This document shows positions 1 to 9,732 of a stretch of 64,000 bases of DNA, piece after piece. Source of the stretch: G963662605 sp963667005 (GTDB taxonomy: Bacteria > Bacteroidota > Ignavibacteria > Ignavibacteriales > Ignavibacteriaceae); assembly GCA_963667005.1 (NCBI GenBank), contig OY762937.1, positions 806,001-870,000 on the forward strand, given 5' to 3'. The translations under genes were made by a program, and so were the position numbers. The notes under the pieces were generated by a model. The model saw only the letters and a program-made list of their open reading frames with translations. It had not been told where the DNA came from and ran no database searches. The first letter of the stretch is position 1. The number at the start of each line of letters is the position of its first letter.

Positions 1-1685
1 TTCAATGCCAGCAGCTCTTCGTGCGTGCCTTCTTCGGCAATTCGTCCTTTATCTATCATCACAATTTTATCAGCGTCTTTTACCGTTGAAACGCGGTGAC
101 TGATAATGATGCTGGTGCGTCCCTGCATGAATTTTTTCAAGTTCCGCAAAATTTCTTCTTCGGTATTTGTATCAACTGCGGAGAATGAATCGTCGAGAAT
201 GAGGATTTTCGGATCAAGAACTAATGCACGGGCAAGTGTAGCGCGCTGTTTTTGTCCGCCCGAAAGGGTAATGCCGCGTTCACCGATAATCGTTTCGTAT
301 TGTTTCGGAAAATCAACAACATCTTTATCAAAACGCGCGATTGCCGCTGCTTCTTTAATCTTTTCCATATCAATGCTGCGCAATCCATACCCGATGTTAT
401 TGAGTATAGAATCCGAAAACAGGAATGGTTCCTGCTGTACAAGACCGATGTGTGTTCTCAGCACCTCAAGCGGTACTGTGTTGATGGGGTTGCCATCAAT
501 AAGCAGCTCTCCGGAAGTAATATCGTACAAGCGCGATATCAAATTCATCATCGTTGATTTGCCGCTGCCGGTATGCCCCATAATTGCAACCGTGCTTCCA
601 GCGGGAATTTTCAGATTCACGCCGTTCAGAACAGGCAGCAGGTTTTCGCGATAGCTGAAATCAACATTTTTAAATTCTATCTCACCTTTCAGTGTGGTGA
701 TAGTTTTATCGGTGTCCTCGGTATCCTGAATTTCAAGAGGTTCATCAAATATTTTATTAAGCCGCTGCTGGCTGGCGCCCGCCTGCTGTATAATATTGAT
801 GACCCAGCCGAACGCGATCATCGGCCAGATGAGGAATCCCAGATACATGATCATGGCTGAAATATCACCGATCAGCAATTCTTTATGGATAACCTTAATG
901 CCGCCCAGCCAGATAACAATGATGATAGATGCTCCGGTGATAAGAAACAGGAGCGGCTGAAAGAATGCCTGCAGTTTTACCAGGTGCATGTTCTTTTTCA
1001 GATACTCCCGGCTTAACCGGCGAAAATCCTCAATTTCACCCTCTTCACGCACATAGGATTTTACCACGCGGATACCGGAGAAGTTTTCCTGTGCTTTCGT
1101 TGTCAGTTCGGCAAATTTTTCCTGAATGGCGGTAAACCGTACATGTATCCTTTTTCCAACATAATACACCAGATATGCCAAAAACGGCAGGGGAATCAGC
1201 GAAAACAGAGTAACACTCGGACTGATTGACAGCATAATTGCAACAACAACGCTCAAACGCACTACCGTATCAATCGAGTACATAACCGCAGGTCCGATAA
1301 ACATACGCACGGCGTTAATATCGTTCGTGGCGTGAGCCATAACATTGCCGGTCGAGGTATTCTGAAAATACCGGAGCGGCAGCCGCTGAATGTGATTCCA
1401 GAAATCACCCCGCAAATCGTATTCTATTTCGCGTGAAACAACGATAATGGTCTCGCGGATTGCAAAACGGAAAACTCCGGCGATAAACGAAGTGAGAATA
1501 ATGAGTCCGGCTGCCTTTATCAGCGCACCATACTCAACCGTTTTCTGCAAACTGTTAATGGAGTTCTTGATGATAATGGGTACGTATAAGGAACCGGCAT
1601 TGGACAGAAGTATAAAAACACATCCCCAAAACAGTTTTACTTTATACTTTGCGAAATATTTTATTAAAGTCTTAAGATTTTTCAT
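1..1685 (-). CDS. ABC exporter half-transporter (MsbA/MdlB-like), C-terminus cut by window edge
   Basis: A membrane-bound ABC exporter half-transporter: an N-terminal six-helix transmembrane domain fused to an ATPase domain, expected to work as a dimer that flips lipid or drug-like substrates. Read on the minus strand from the ATG at 1683-1685 there are 561 open codons with no stop before base 1, so only the last residues are missing. The ATPase part shows Walker A GHTGSGKST, the signature TLSGGQKQRAT, Walker B ILILDD and the H-loop IISHR. The membrane part contains the usual coupling-helix region with STGNVMAHATNDINAVR. The substrate cannot be inferred. The gene start faces a repeat-filled gap. 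The family is certain; the specific subfamily (lipid A-type or multidrug-type) is open. Confidence 0.93.
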   Translation of the reverse strand, partial: MKNLKTLIKYFAKYKVKLFWGCVFILLSNAGSLYVPIIIKNSINSLQKTVEYGALIKAAGLIILTSFIAGVFRFAIRETIIVVSREIEYDLRGDFWNHIQRLPLRYFQNTSTGNVMAHATNDINAVRMFIGPAVMYSIDTVVRLSVVVAIMLSISPSVTLFSLIPLPFLAYLVYYVGKRIHVRFTAIQEKFAELTTKAQENFSGIRVVKSYVREEGEIEDFRRLSREYLKKNMHLVKLQAFFQPLLFLITGASIIIVIWLGGIKVIHKELLIGDISAMIMYLGFLIWPMIAFGWVINIIQQAGASQQRLNKIFDEPLEIQDTEDTDKTITTLKGEIEFKNVDFSYRENLLPVLNGVNLKIPAGSTVAIMGHTGSGKSTMMNLISRLYDITSGELLIDGNPINTVPLEVLRTHIGLVQQEPFLFSDSILNNIGYGLRSIDMEKIKEAAAIARFDKDVVDFPKQYETIIGERGITLSGGQKQRATLARALVLDPKILILDDSFSAVDTNTEEEILRNLKKFMQGRTSIIISHRVSTVKDADKIVMIDKGRIAEEGTHEELLAL

Positions 1686-1864
1686 ATTCTATATTATATA
1701 AGCGCCATCCGGCACAAAAAACCACAAAAAACAAACGACAAAATTGGGCTTTTTATTCATTAAAACAAATTCAGGGGTAATTTAGTTCGCCGCCCGGAGG
1801 TCAACCGCAAAGAGCGCCAAGAACCACGCCTGCCGGCAGGCACGGCGCAAAGGCTTTAGCTTTT

Positions 1865-1928
1865 CTCATTAACCACGGTCTTCAGACCGTGGAAAGAGGC
1901 ACCCCAAGAATCCGGACTTTAGTCCAAT
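1865..1928. repeat. double-hairpin repeat, copy 1 (inverted partner at 59531-59593)
   Basis: Contains two perfect palindromic hairpins, CCACGGTCTTCAGACCGTGG and GGACTTTAGTCC. The same block, in the opposite orientation and with only scattered differences including the spacer, lies at 59531-59593. It is a dispersed repeat, not a coding sequence. Confidence 0.8.
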
Positions 1929-1951
1929 TACTGTGTCTTATTGTGTAAAAA

Positions 1952-2062
1952 TGAACTCATACCTCGCAAGCTCGGCAACCGCCCTCGCCACCTACATTGA
2001 CGCCAATAATGCATTTCTAGGCTCGCCCCTCTCTTGCCAAGAGAGGGGTTGGGGTGAGTTCA
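1952..2062. mobile_element. MITE-like element, copy 1
   Basis: About 111 bp bounded by the inverted termini TGAACTCA (1952-1959) and TGAGTTCA (2055-2062). An internal 10-bp hairpin CCCCTCTCTT/AAGAGAGGGG lies at 2026-2048. A second copy in opposite orientation lies at 51367-51465. The two share both ends but differ in the middle. No transposase is encoded. Confidence 0.65.
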
Positions 2063-2323
2063 CTTTATACACAGATTTCAACCATACATCTATGACCCAA
2101 TCGCAAAAGTTAGTGATGTTTTATCTTTTTAGTGCCACAAAATAAAAAATATCACAAGCAACTTTTTTTTCACGATTCTTTGCTTTAGATTTCCTCAAAG
2201 GGAAAGAAATTTTTACTGTTTCATGTGCTGCGAAATTTTCCCGATTTCTCCATGACTCTTCGAGCCATAGGCTGCTCTGACAGAAATATTTATTACAGAT
2301 TACGCGTTTGAAATTTATTCTTT

Positions 2324-5300
2324 ATGTCTGATTTTATTCATTTACATAATCATACACATTTCAGTCTGCAGGATGCCGCCTGTACAACTGCGACCTTAAT
2401 TGATGCGGCTAAAGCAAATAACATGCATGCTGTTGCACTTACCGATCACGGTGTATTGTACGGCATACCTGAGTTTTACCGCAAAGCTACAGACAAAGGA
2501 ATTAAACCCATTGTTGGCATGGAAGCGTACATTGTTACCGAAGGCTCCCGCTTCGATAAACAGCGCATTGAAGTCGGCGCGAACCGCAAAAAGAAAGCAT
2601 ACGAACATTTAATTCTTATCGCAAAAAACCTCACCGGATATCATAACCTCTGCAAGCTTTCATCAATCGGATTTCTTGAAGGATTTTATTACCGGCCTCG
2701 TATTGACCTCGAGGTTTTACGCAAACACAGCGAGGGATTAATTTGCAGTTCCGCATGTCTCGGCGGTGTTGTGTCGGTTCACCTTGTCAATAATGATTAT
2801 GACAAAGCCCGCCAAGTAGCAAAGATATATAAAGATTTATTCGGCGATGATTTTTATCTCGAGATGCAGGATCACGGACTGAAAGATGATGCCGCGATTC
2901 TTGAAGGCATGCCCAAGCTCGCAAAAGAGCTTAACATAAAACTTCTCGCGACCAACGACTGCCATTACGTCAAAAAAGAAGACTCCATTGCGCACAATAT
3001 CATGCTTCTTTTTGCCGATAAAACTGGAGAGGTGGATTACCACAAACTCCGCTATGGAACGGATCAGATTTATTTCAAATCATCCGAAGAGATGATTCAA
3101 TTGTTCGGTAAATATCCCGGTGCAATTGAGAACACGCTCGAGGTCGCTGAAAAAGTCGACTTGAAATTTGAAGATAAGCACTACCATTTTCCGCAGTTTC
3201 CCATTCCGCCCGAATCGAAAGCGAAAGATCTAGATGGATATTTTGAGGAATTAGCCGAAATCGGCTTATCGAAGCGGTATAAAGAGATTACCCCCGAAAT
3301 TAAAGAGCGATATGATTTTGAAATAAAGACCATCAAGGACATGGGCTTTGCAGGCTACTTCCTTGTTGTGCAGGATTTTATCAACGCCGCAAAGGCAAGA
3401 AAAATCCCAGTTGGTCCGGGACGCGGAAGCGCCGCGGGTAGTATTGTTGCCTATGCACTGGGTATTACCAATATTGACCCATTACCCTATAACCTGCTCT
3501 TCGAACGTTTTCTTAATCCCGCGCGTAAATCCATGCCCGATATTGACGTTGACTTTGCCGACGATCAGCGCGGCGATGTTATTGAATACGTTAAACAAAA
3601 ATACGGCTCGGATTGCGTTGCACAGATCGTCACATTCAGCCGCCTTGCATCAAAGCAGGTGCTTCGTGATGTCGCGCGCGTATTGAAAATACCGATTCCG
3701 ACTGTTAACAAAATAACCAAGTTTATCCCGAGCAAATTCGGTAAAGTTGCGACCATTGAAGAGTCGCTCAAAGATGTTGCCGAATTAAAATGGGTCAATA
3801 GTTCAACCGACCCGCAGATTAAAGAACTTATCAAGTATGCAAAAGTACTTGAAGGCATGAACCGCAACACATCCAAACACGCTGCGGGTGTGGTTATTGC
3901 GCCGGGAGTTGTAAGTAATTACGTTCCGCTCTCGAGCGTCAGCGGACAGGAAGATATTGTAACTCAGTTCAACATGAAAGAACTTGAGGAAGCCGGTCTG
4001 TTGAAAATGGACTTCCTCGGATTGCGCACGCTCACGATTATCCGCGATGCCGTATCTCTAATAAAGAAAAATTACGGCAAAGAGATTGATATTGATGCAA
4101 TTCCAACGGATGATAAAAAGACATTCCAGCTTTTCTGGCGCGGTCAGACAACAGGCATATTTCAGTTTGAATCTGCCCCGATGCGCGAGTATCTGAAAAA
4201 GCTGAAGCCGACCAGTATCAGCGACCTTTCCGCTATGAACGCGCTCTACCGTCCGGGTCCAATGGAGTTTATTGATGACTTCATTGACCGTAAGTTCGGC
4301 AGAAAAGAAATGGAATACCTGCATCCGACGCTTGAACCGATTCTCAAAGAGACGTACGGTGTTATTGTTTATCAGGAACAGGTAATTCAGATTGCAAACA
4401 GAGTCGGCGGTATGAGTCTTGCCGAGGCTGACTTGCTGCGTCGCGCGATGGGTAAAAAAGATCTTGCTGCAATGAAAAAGCAGAAAGACAAATTTGTCGA
4501 AGGCGCAATGAAAAACGGTATCGCTGAAAAAACCGCGATCGCTATTTTCGATGCTATAGATAAATTTGCCAACTACGGATTTAACAAGAGCCACGCGGTT
4601 GCATATTCATATGTTGCATATCAAACCGCGTACCTCAAAGCACATTATGCCCCTGAATTTCTTGCAGCCAACCTTACAAACGAATTTGGCAATAAAGATA
4701 AAGTAACGGTTTTGCTCGAAGAATGCCGTAAATTACATATTGATGTACTTCCTCCGAATATCAATAATCCTACGACATTCTTCGACGTTGAAAAAGGAAA
4801 GATCCGTTTCGGACTTTCAGCAATCAAGAACGTCGGCGTCGGAGCAGTTGAAGAGCTTATTAATCAACGCATAGAACTCGGAAGAAATTTTACATCCCTG
4901 TTCGATCTTACATCCAACACCGATACACGCACTATCAATAAGCGTACACTTGAGGGACTTATTCTCGCAGGCGGATTGGATTCGGTTGACCGTAACCGCC
5001 GTAAGCTTTTTGACAGCGTGGAAATTGCGCTTAACTACGGTTCAAGATTCCGTCAGATGAAAGCCGAAAGCGCTAACAGTTTGTTCGGCGCTGATTCGGA
5101 TGCAATGACCATGCCCGAGCCTCAATTGCCTGATATTGAAGACTGGACGGAAAGTGAACGACTCGCGAAAGAGCGTGAAGTTGTCGGGTTCTATGTAACC
5201 GGACACCCGATGCACAAGTATGAACTTGAGTACCGCTCGTTTGCAAACATTCATCTTGGTGAGATTGATGAGGATACGGTATTTCCGCAGCTCGTGCGTT

Positions 5301-5788
5301 CATGCGGTGTTATCACCGATTTCAGAACGAAGATTGACAGCAAGGGAAAGACTATGGCGTTCTTTACCATTGATGATCTTTCCGGCTCTTGCGAATGTTT
5401 GATGTTCGGTTCTGCGTATGAAAAATCCGGACAGCACCTTGCTGCCGAAAAAGCAGTCCTTGTTGTCGGCAAACCGGAAAGCAGCGGCGATGCGGTAAAA
5501 TTACAGATTGAAGAAGTCTTTCCGATTGAAGAGTGCCGTGAAAAATTCGCGAAATATTTTAAAGTAGTAATTGATAAAGAACGCCACTCCGTTGAAACTC
5601 TTCAGGCATTGCAGAAGATAGCAGAAAAACACAAGGGAACAATTCCTACTGTTCTCGAAGTTATTAATCCGGATTCGCTCAGCGATGTGTATATGTTGAA
5701 AACTATGCGCGTAAAGTTGACAAACGCGTTATTCAAAGATGTCACAAAACTCCTCGGCGAAGATTCCATCTTCCTCTTGGCAAAGTAA
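2324..5788 (+). CDS. dnaE: DNA polymerase III subunit alpha
   Basis: The replicative polymerase catalytic subunit (C-family, DnaE type), 1154 aa, a normal length for the family. It begins with a PHP domain (HNHTHFSLQDA at residues 8-18). The palm follows, with GPGRGSAAGS near residue 364 and the catalytic motif PDIDVDF, giving Asp408 and Asp410. The third catalytic Asp is at about 563 in KMDFLGL. HAAGVVIAPG lies in the fingers region. The C-terminal part holds an OB fold (GVITDFRTKIDSKGKTMAF). The gene is single, flanked on both sides by repeat-rich DNA, and is likely transcribed alone. An intrinsic terminator lies 176 bp after the stop. No truncation or missing catalytic residue was seen. 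Confidence 0.98.
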   Translation: MSDFIHLHNHTHFSLQDAACTTATLIDAAKANNMHAVALTDHGVLYGIPEFYRKATDKGIKPIVGMEAYIVTEGSRFDKQRIEVGANRKKKAYEHLILIAKNLTGYHNLCKLSSIGFLEGFYYRPRIDLEVLRKHSEGLICSSACLGGVVSVHLVNNDYDKARQVAKIYKDLFGDDFYLEMQDHGLKDDAAILEGMPKLAKELNIKLLATNDCHYVKKEDSIAHNIMLLFADKTGEVDYHKLRYGTDQIYFKSSEEMIQLFGKYPGAIENTLEVAEKVDLKFEDKHYHFPQFPIPPESKAKDLDGYFEELAEIGLSKRYKEITPEIKERYDFEIKTIKDMGFAGYFLVVQDFINAAKARKIPVGPGRGSAAGSIVAYALGITNIDPLPYNLLFERFLNPARKSMPDIDVDFADDQRGDVIEYVKQKYGSDCVAQIVTFSRLASKQVLRDVARVLKIPIPTVNKITKFIPSKFGKVATIEESLKDVAELKWVNSSTDPQIKELIKYAKVLEGMNRNTSKHAAGVVIAPGVVSNYVPLSSVSGQEDIVTQFNMKELEEAGLLKMDFLGLRTLTIIRDAVSLIKKNYGKEIDIDAIPTDDKKTFQLFWRGQTTGIFQFESAPMREYLKKLKPTSISDLSAMNALYRPGPMEFIDDFIDRKFGRKEMEYLHPTLEPILKETYGVIVYQEQVIQIANRVGGMSLAEADLLRRAMGKKDLAAMKKQKDKFVEGAMKNGIAEKTAIAIFDAIDKFANYGFNKSHAVAYSYVAYQTAYLKAHYAPEFLAANLTNEFGNKDKVTVLLEECRKLHIDVLPPNINNPTTFFDVEKGKIRFGLSAIKNVGVGAVEELINQRIELGRNFTSLFDLTSNTDTRTINKRTLEGLILAGGLDSVDRNRRKLFDSVEIALNYGSRFRQMKAESANSLFGADSDAMTMPEPQLPDIEDWTESERLAKEREVVGFYVTGHPMHKYELEYRSFANIHLGEIDEDTVFPQLVRSCGVITDFRTKIDSKGKTMAFFTIDDLSGSCECLMFGSAYEKSGQHLAAEKAVLVVGKPESSGDAVKLQIEEVFPIEECREKFAKYFKVVIDKERHSVETLQALQKIAEKHKGTIPTVLEVINPDSLSDVYMLKTMRVKLTNALFKDVTKLLGEDSIFLLAK

Positions 5789-5798
5789 CAAAAGAATT

Positions 5799-5823
5799 CA
5801 CGCAAAGCCGCCAAGGCGCAAAG
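5799..5823. repeat. GCAAAG/GCGCAAAG-type dispersed repeat
   Basis: The CGCAAAGCCGCCAAGGCGCA motif followed by AAG. Related copies occur at about 1810-1855, 31101-31156, 44730-44755, 45224-45248 and, inverted, 45418-45439. All are intergenic. Confidence 0.7.
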
Positions 5824-5849
5824 TATATTTTATTAAAACACAGAAAAGG

Positions 5850-5894
5850 TGGGTCATCGAGTAGCTCGATGCAGTCGAGCGTATCAAGATGACT
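5850..5894. repeat. covarying hairpin repeat, copy A
   Basis: Constant flanks GTCATCGAGTA and GTATCAAGATGAC enclose a perfect stem GCTCGA/TCGAGC with loop TGCAG (5864-5880). It belongs to the family also found near 31177, 34101, 34154, 35863, 37453, 37541 and 39217, in which the stem sequence differs but pairing is kept. Confidence 0.75.
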
Positions 5895-5963
5895 CCGGGC
5901 AGTAGCTCCCAAGAAATTAATAACAAAAGAAATTCACCGCAAAGACGTATAAGCTTTTTGTAG

Positions 5964-5989
5964 GGCGGGAATCTTTCCCGCCTTTTTTT
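5964..5989 (+). terminator. intrinsic terminator, plus strand
   Basis: Stem GGCGGGA (5964-5970), loop ATCTT, stem TCCCGCC (5976-5982), then seven T. It lies 176 bp after the dnaE stop and is the first plausible rho-independent terminator for that gene. Confidence 0.75.
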
Positions 5990-6613
5990 ATCTCTATGTC
6001 GCCCCGATGGGGCTCCAATATTTTTTATCCACTTACCCCGGGCTGACGCCCGGGGCTACACATATGCTGTCACTACGTGACTTTGCATCGGCAGGTCATC
6101 GAGTGTGCCCGTGTAGAGACGCATGGCACCCGCCTGACCGGACGGGCAGGTGCGCTCTACGAGAAGTAATACCCTTTTGTTTTGATATATGCCGCTCCTA
6201 CGGAGCTATGCCGTTGGTTGATTCGCTAACCCCGGATTAAAATCCGGGGCTACAAGTATGTTGTCACTACGTGACTCGAACAAGCAAATCATCAAACTTG
6301 CATGTCTTTGGCGTGGTGGCTCAATGCAGCCGAGCGTATCGAGATGACTTTTAGCAGCAAACCTATCGGGCGGGTATGTAGTCACTACGTGACTCGAACA
6401 AATGAATAATCAACTTTGCCGATCTTGATTATGTATCCCATCACCATGCAAATGTTTTTGTTCCGTAGGAACAAGATATCTGTAGCCACGGGTTTCAACC
6501 CGTGGTAGTGCATCATATATTATATCAAGCCCCGTAGGGGCGGCATAGAAATATGTTTAGCATGGGGGAATAAGTAATTGAAATGTATAACTGGTGAGAC
6601 CATTTAAAACAAA

Positions 6614-6644
6614 AAAGGGAATGTTCTGGTGCGCCATTCCCTTT
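6614..6644 (-). terminator. intrinsic terminator for the PL9 operon
   Basis: A perfect 10-bp stem AAAGGGAATG/CATTCCCTTT with an 11-nt loop. On the minus strand it is followed by TTTTTTGTTTT. It lies 24 bp beyond the stop of the gene ending at 6669 and closes the run of closely spaced minus-strand genes that starts at 15400. Confidence 0.85.
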
Positions 6645-6668
6645 CTTGTGTGTGCATGAAGCTTGGTC

Positions 6669-9600
6669 TTACTTCATCAATGTCAATTTAATTGTCTTAA
6701 GATTTGTTCCTGCCTGCAAGCGTGCAAAATAAACACCGCTGCTGAGATGCGAAGCGTTGAAGTTTACTTTGTGCGTACCCGATGCAAGATTTTCATTAAG
6801 CAATGTTGCAACTTCATTACCGGTGATGTCATAAACCTTTAATACGACAAGTGCGGTGTTCTCAATCGAGAACTGAATTGTTGTCGTAGGGTTAAACGGA
6901 TTCGGATAATTCTGTGCGAGATCAAATCCTTTAAGCTTCACCGGCTCATTGTTTTTAACATCAACCGTAATAACACCATACTCGGTTGCGCCAAGATCCG
7001 GAGCTTTACCGGCATAAGGAATACCTACGTCAGTACCTTTATCAATTAGGGCACTTCCTGACACAAGCTGGCCGAATGTTTTCGGCAATCTGCCGTATTG
7101 ATCACGCGGCATTTGAGCAGCTGCTTCTGTTATTGCGTTAAAATCCGAAGCAGAAGCAGTCACACCTAAATCCCAAGTGTTGTATGTTGTTGTAACATCG
7201 GAAGCGAATTCGTAAGCCATTGCGCCGGTATGACCGAACTCAGCGCAGTTTTTGAATTCGTTTGTTACGCCAGAAGATGATGATTTTTCAAACATATAAC
7301 TGTATGAGCATCCGATAGCTAAACAATTATGAACAGATACACCACCTTGGTGGCTATTCTGGTCAAAACCTCTTACCAATATATTCAAAGCTATGCAATT
7401 GGTTACATAATGAACACCTTTGGAATTTCCACCGGATCCGTTTCCGCCGAGTTTAAATCCATTACCGTTACCTGCAACACCGCCGAAATCGGCTTTGTCG
7501 CCATTATGCCAGGTCCAGCAGCTATCTATATAAACTGACCAGTCGGTTTCAAATAAATCCCAACCGTCATCAGAGTTATGCCATGAACGGCAGCCGCGGA
7601 ATACGTTCCCTTTTCCGTTGTGCATTTTGCAGGCAAAACCGTCGGCATCACCGCCATTGCTATCCGGATCAAAATTAAGGTATGAATCACAATTGTAAAC
7701 TAAATTGTAAGCGCACATTAAACCGTCAGGATTTTCAGTTGTGTGTCCGAATCCAAGCTGAATGCCCGTATCTCCGTTATGATGGAACACGCAGCGCTCG
7801 ATGCGATTGTAGCTTCCTTCAAGTTTAATACCGTTATCACCCGCGTGACAAATTTCCAGATCCTTGATAAACCAGTAATTACCTGTTAACAAGAATGCTC
7901 TGTAATCGGCGCCATACGGTTGTGTTGAGAAATCAAGCACAGGACTTTCGCCGGGATAGTTGAACAAACAAATCATTTTGCCTGCAGAACCTGAATTGGA
8001 CAGCAGGTGGGTTGTATTGTAATTATACGTACCGCCGCGCATATAAATTGTGTCGGCGCCCTTGGCAACCGCCATTGCTTTAGAAACACTTGCCCATGGG
8101 GCATCTATTGTTCCGGCGTTAGCATCGTTACCGGTAGGTGATATGTAATAAACCTTTACAAAAAGAACCGTGCTATCAGTACCTGTTCCGCTAACAGCGA
8201 CATTTAAGTCCGATGCACCACCGCCGTTATTAACAATGTTTCCGCTATATGATGTAATTGCCTGCGGATTAAAGCGAACATATACGTTTGTTGCGCTTAA
8301 AGAACTGTTGCTGTAAGAAATACTTGCAGTCGAACCAAATCCGCTGCCTGAAGTTGTTGATACTTCAAATCCGCTCGGTGCAGTAACTGAGATAGTTCCT
8401 GAAGCAGGAGTAAGATATGCACCCGAAATGGAATACGATTTTTCGGCAGAGGGTATCAATTTAACCTGATTGCCGAATGATATTTTGCCCGGATTAACGA
8501 ACAATCCTGCAACAGACAATGTGGCTGTATTGTTTACTCCCGGATTAACTGTAAGATAGTTTTCCGAATTTGCGGCTGTCCCACCGTTATATTCATAGCT
8601 TGCAAAATAGTATGCCGTTCCGACTGCCAGCCCTGTAACAGTTACACTGCTGCCTGTACCGGCATATACGACTCTATTGCCATTTAACTGATCGACCGCA
8701 TTTGAAAAATCGCTGGTGATACCGAATGCGCTTACTCCGTCTGTCGGAGCCCAATCAACTGCCGAACCGACTTTTGCAACCAGCAAATGATTTGCGCCGT
8801 TTCCACCGTTCAGGTTGACCACAATGGAATTTCCTGTTACTGTTCCAAACGTTATCGCTGATTGAGTAGTTGGTTCAAGTCCGATACCGATACCTTTTAC
8901 ATTTACCACTTGTGTTGCGGCTCCGGCACTTTCAAAAGTAATATCGCCTTTGATGAGGCCGACCGGGGTAGCCGGCGCAAAACGGACATACAGCGTTGTT
9001 GCCGGAATAATTTTACTTGCCGGAGTCAAAGTCAACGGGTTTGAGAAATTCGTGTTGTCGGTACTCACCTGAAATCCTGCCGGAGGAGTGATCGTTAGAT
9101 TTTGTGTAAGGTTAATTGCCGATACAGTCATGCTTGCAGATGCTGATGGAACTCCCGCCTGAACCAATCCGAAATCAGGTAACGATGCACTTGATACGGT
9201 GATTCCCGGTATTGTTGCTTTTGTTGAAATCGTAACTTGATCAACATAATGCGTGTTAGTACTTCCATTAAGAATGCGAAGTCTGATATTCGAACTGCTG
9301 TCGTTTATCGTAAAACTGCACAAAGTAAAGCTGCCGGAAGTAATAGAAACAGTTCCGACTGTCGTAAATGAACCGCCATTAACTGATTTTTGCAGAGTCG
9401 CAGTTGAAGCACCGCTTGGGCGAACATAATACGATATTGATATAACGTTATCCAAGGCAGGCGTGGTAATATAACCACTGCTGCTCAATGTCAAGGCGTA
9501 CGAGCCCGCATACTTTGTTGTTCCCTGCATACCGTTATTTAAAACCCAGGTGCCGGAACTAAGAGATACCGATGTATCTTTTGTTACCTTTGTTGTCGGC

Positions 9601-9698
9601 AATCCGCTCTCAAATCCTTCGACGATCTGCGCAGACGCCAATCCAGAAAAAAGGAAAAGCAGTAATGCAAGCGCACTAATTGTATTTCTCCGTTTCAT
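6669..9698 (-). CDS. secreted PL9 polysaccharide lyase (pectate/rhamnogalacturonan lyase type), T9SS-tagged
   Basis: A 1009-aa secreted enzyme. A signal peptide (residues 1-23, ending GLASA) is followed by a beta-sandwich region (EGFESGLP), Ig-like and fibronectin-like repeats to about 510, a parallel beta-helix PL9 domain (about 520-890) and a T9SS tail starting with AQNYPNPFNPTTT near 925. PL9 enzymes cleave acidic pectic polymers by Ca-dependent beta-elimination. The calcium site is visible as the ADGF aspartate plus DDGWD near 711, with the same 24/25/28 spacing as in characterised PL9 enzymes. The catalytic lysine fits NGFKLGG near 748. A GAGG ribosome-binding site precedes ATG 9698. It is the last gene of a four-gene run. 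Substrate (pectate or rhamnogalacturonan) is not decided by sequence. Confidence 0.9.
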   Translation of the reverse strand: MKRRNTISALALLLFLFSGLASAQIVEGFESGLPTTKVTKDTSVSLSSGTWVLNNGMQGTTKYAGSYALTLSSSGYITTPALDNVISISYYVRPSGASTATLQKSVNGGSFTTVGTVSITSGSFTLCSFTINDSSSNIRLRILNGSTNTHYVDQVTISTKATIPGITVSSASLPDFGLVQAGVPSASASMTVSAINLTQNLTITPPAGFQVSTDNTNFSNPLTLTPASKIIPATTLYVRFAPATPVGLIKGDITFESAGAATQVVNVKGIGIGLEPTTQSAITFGTVTGNSIVVNLNGGNGANHLLVAKVGSAVDWAPTDGVSAFGITSDFSNAVDQLNGNRVVYAGTGSSVTVTGLAVGTAYYFASYEYNGGTAANSENYLTVNPGVNNTATLSVAGLFVNPGKISFGNQVKLIPSAEKSYSISGAYLTPASGTISVTAPSGFEVSTTSGSGFGSTASISYSNSSLSATNVYVRFNPQAITSYSGNIVNNGGGASDLNVAVSGTGTDSTVLFVKVYYISPTGNDANAGTIDAPWASVSKAMAVAKGADTIYMRGGTYNYNTTHLLSNSGSAGKMICLFNYPGESPVLDFSTQPYGADYRAFLLTGNYWFIKDLEICHAGDNGIKLEGSYNRIERCVFHHNGDTGIQLGFGHTTENPDGLMCAYNLVYNCDSYLNFDPDSNGGDADGFACKMHNGKGNVFRGCRSWHNSDDGWDLFETDWSVYIDSCWTWHNGDKADFGGVAGNGNGFKLGGNGSGGNSKGVHYVTNCIALNILVRGFDQNSHQGGVSVHNCLAIGCSYSYMFEKSSSSGVTNEFKNCAEFGHTGAMAYEFASDVTTTYNTWDLGVTASASDFNAITEAAAQMPRDQYGRLPKTFGQLVSGSALIDKGTDVGIPYAGKAPDLGATEYGVITVDVKNNEPVKLKGFDLAQNYPNPFNPTTTIQFSIENTALVVLKVYDITGNEVATLLNENLASGTHKVNFNASHLSSGVYFARLQAGTNLKTIKLTLMK

Positions 9699-9732
9699 GT
9701 TACCTCATTCATATATTGTTATTAGATTAGTA

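Larger units (their letters stand above)
1686..2323. other. 638-bp intergenic region filled with repeats
   Basis: No convincing gene. It holds a degenerate GCGCCAAGAACCACGC/GGCGCAAAGG repeat (about 1813-1853), a 64-bp double-hairpin repeat (1865-1928) and a MITE-like element (1952-2062). An open frame at 1933-2145 lies across these repeats and is not credible. The stretch from about 2150 to 2323 just before dnaE shows no clear promoter that I can defend. Confidence 0.7.
5789..6668. other. 880-bp intergenic cluster of palindromic repeats
   Basis: No gene. In order it holds a GCAAAG-type repeat (5799-5823), a covarying hairpin repeat (5850-5894), an intrinsic terminator (5964-5989) and then many short palindromes. 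These include CCCCGATGGGG, GCTCCTACGGAGC, CCCCGGATTAAAATCCGGGG, GTCACTACGTGAC (repeated), GTTCCGTAGGAAC and CCACGGGTTTCAACCCGTGG. A second, degenerate covarying hairpin (about 6312-6352) lies among them. A terminator for the next gene ends the region. An open frame at 6007-6240 is an artefact of these repeats. Confidence 0.8.

Noticed and set aside
106..654. 182-aa open frame on the plus strand
   Set aside because: It lies wholly antisense to the ABC transporter ATPase domain, whose Walker and signature motifs are intact on the minus strand.
1933..2145. 70-aa open frame before dnaE
   Set aside because: It runs through a MITE-like element with inverted termini and a hairpin; the peptide is low in protein-like features.
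4058..4594. 178-aa open frame on the minus strand
   Set aside because: Antisense to the catalytic part of dnaE; no family features.
6007..6240. 77-aa open frame
   Set aside because: Composed of palindromic repeat modules that recur elsewhere in non-coding gaps.
5850..6560. CRISPR-like array
   Set aside because: Palindromic units differ from each other and spacing is irregular; there is no constant repeat with regular unique spacers and no cas gene.
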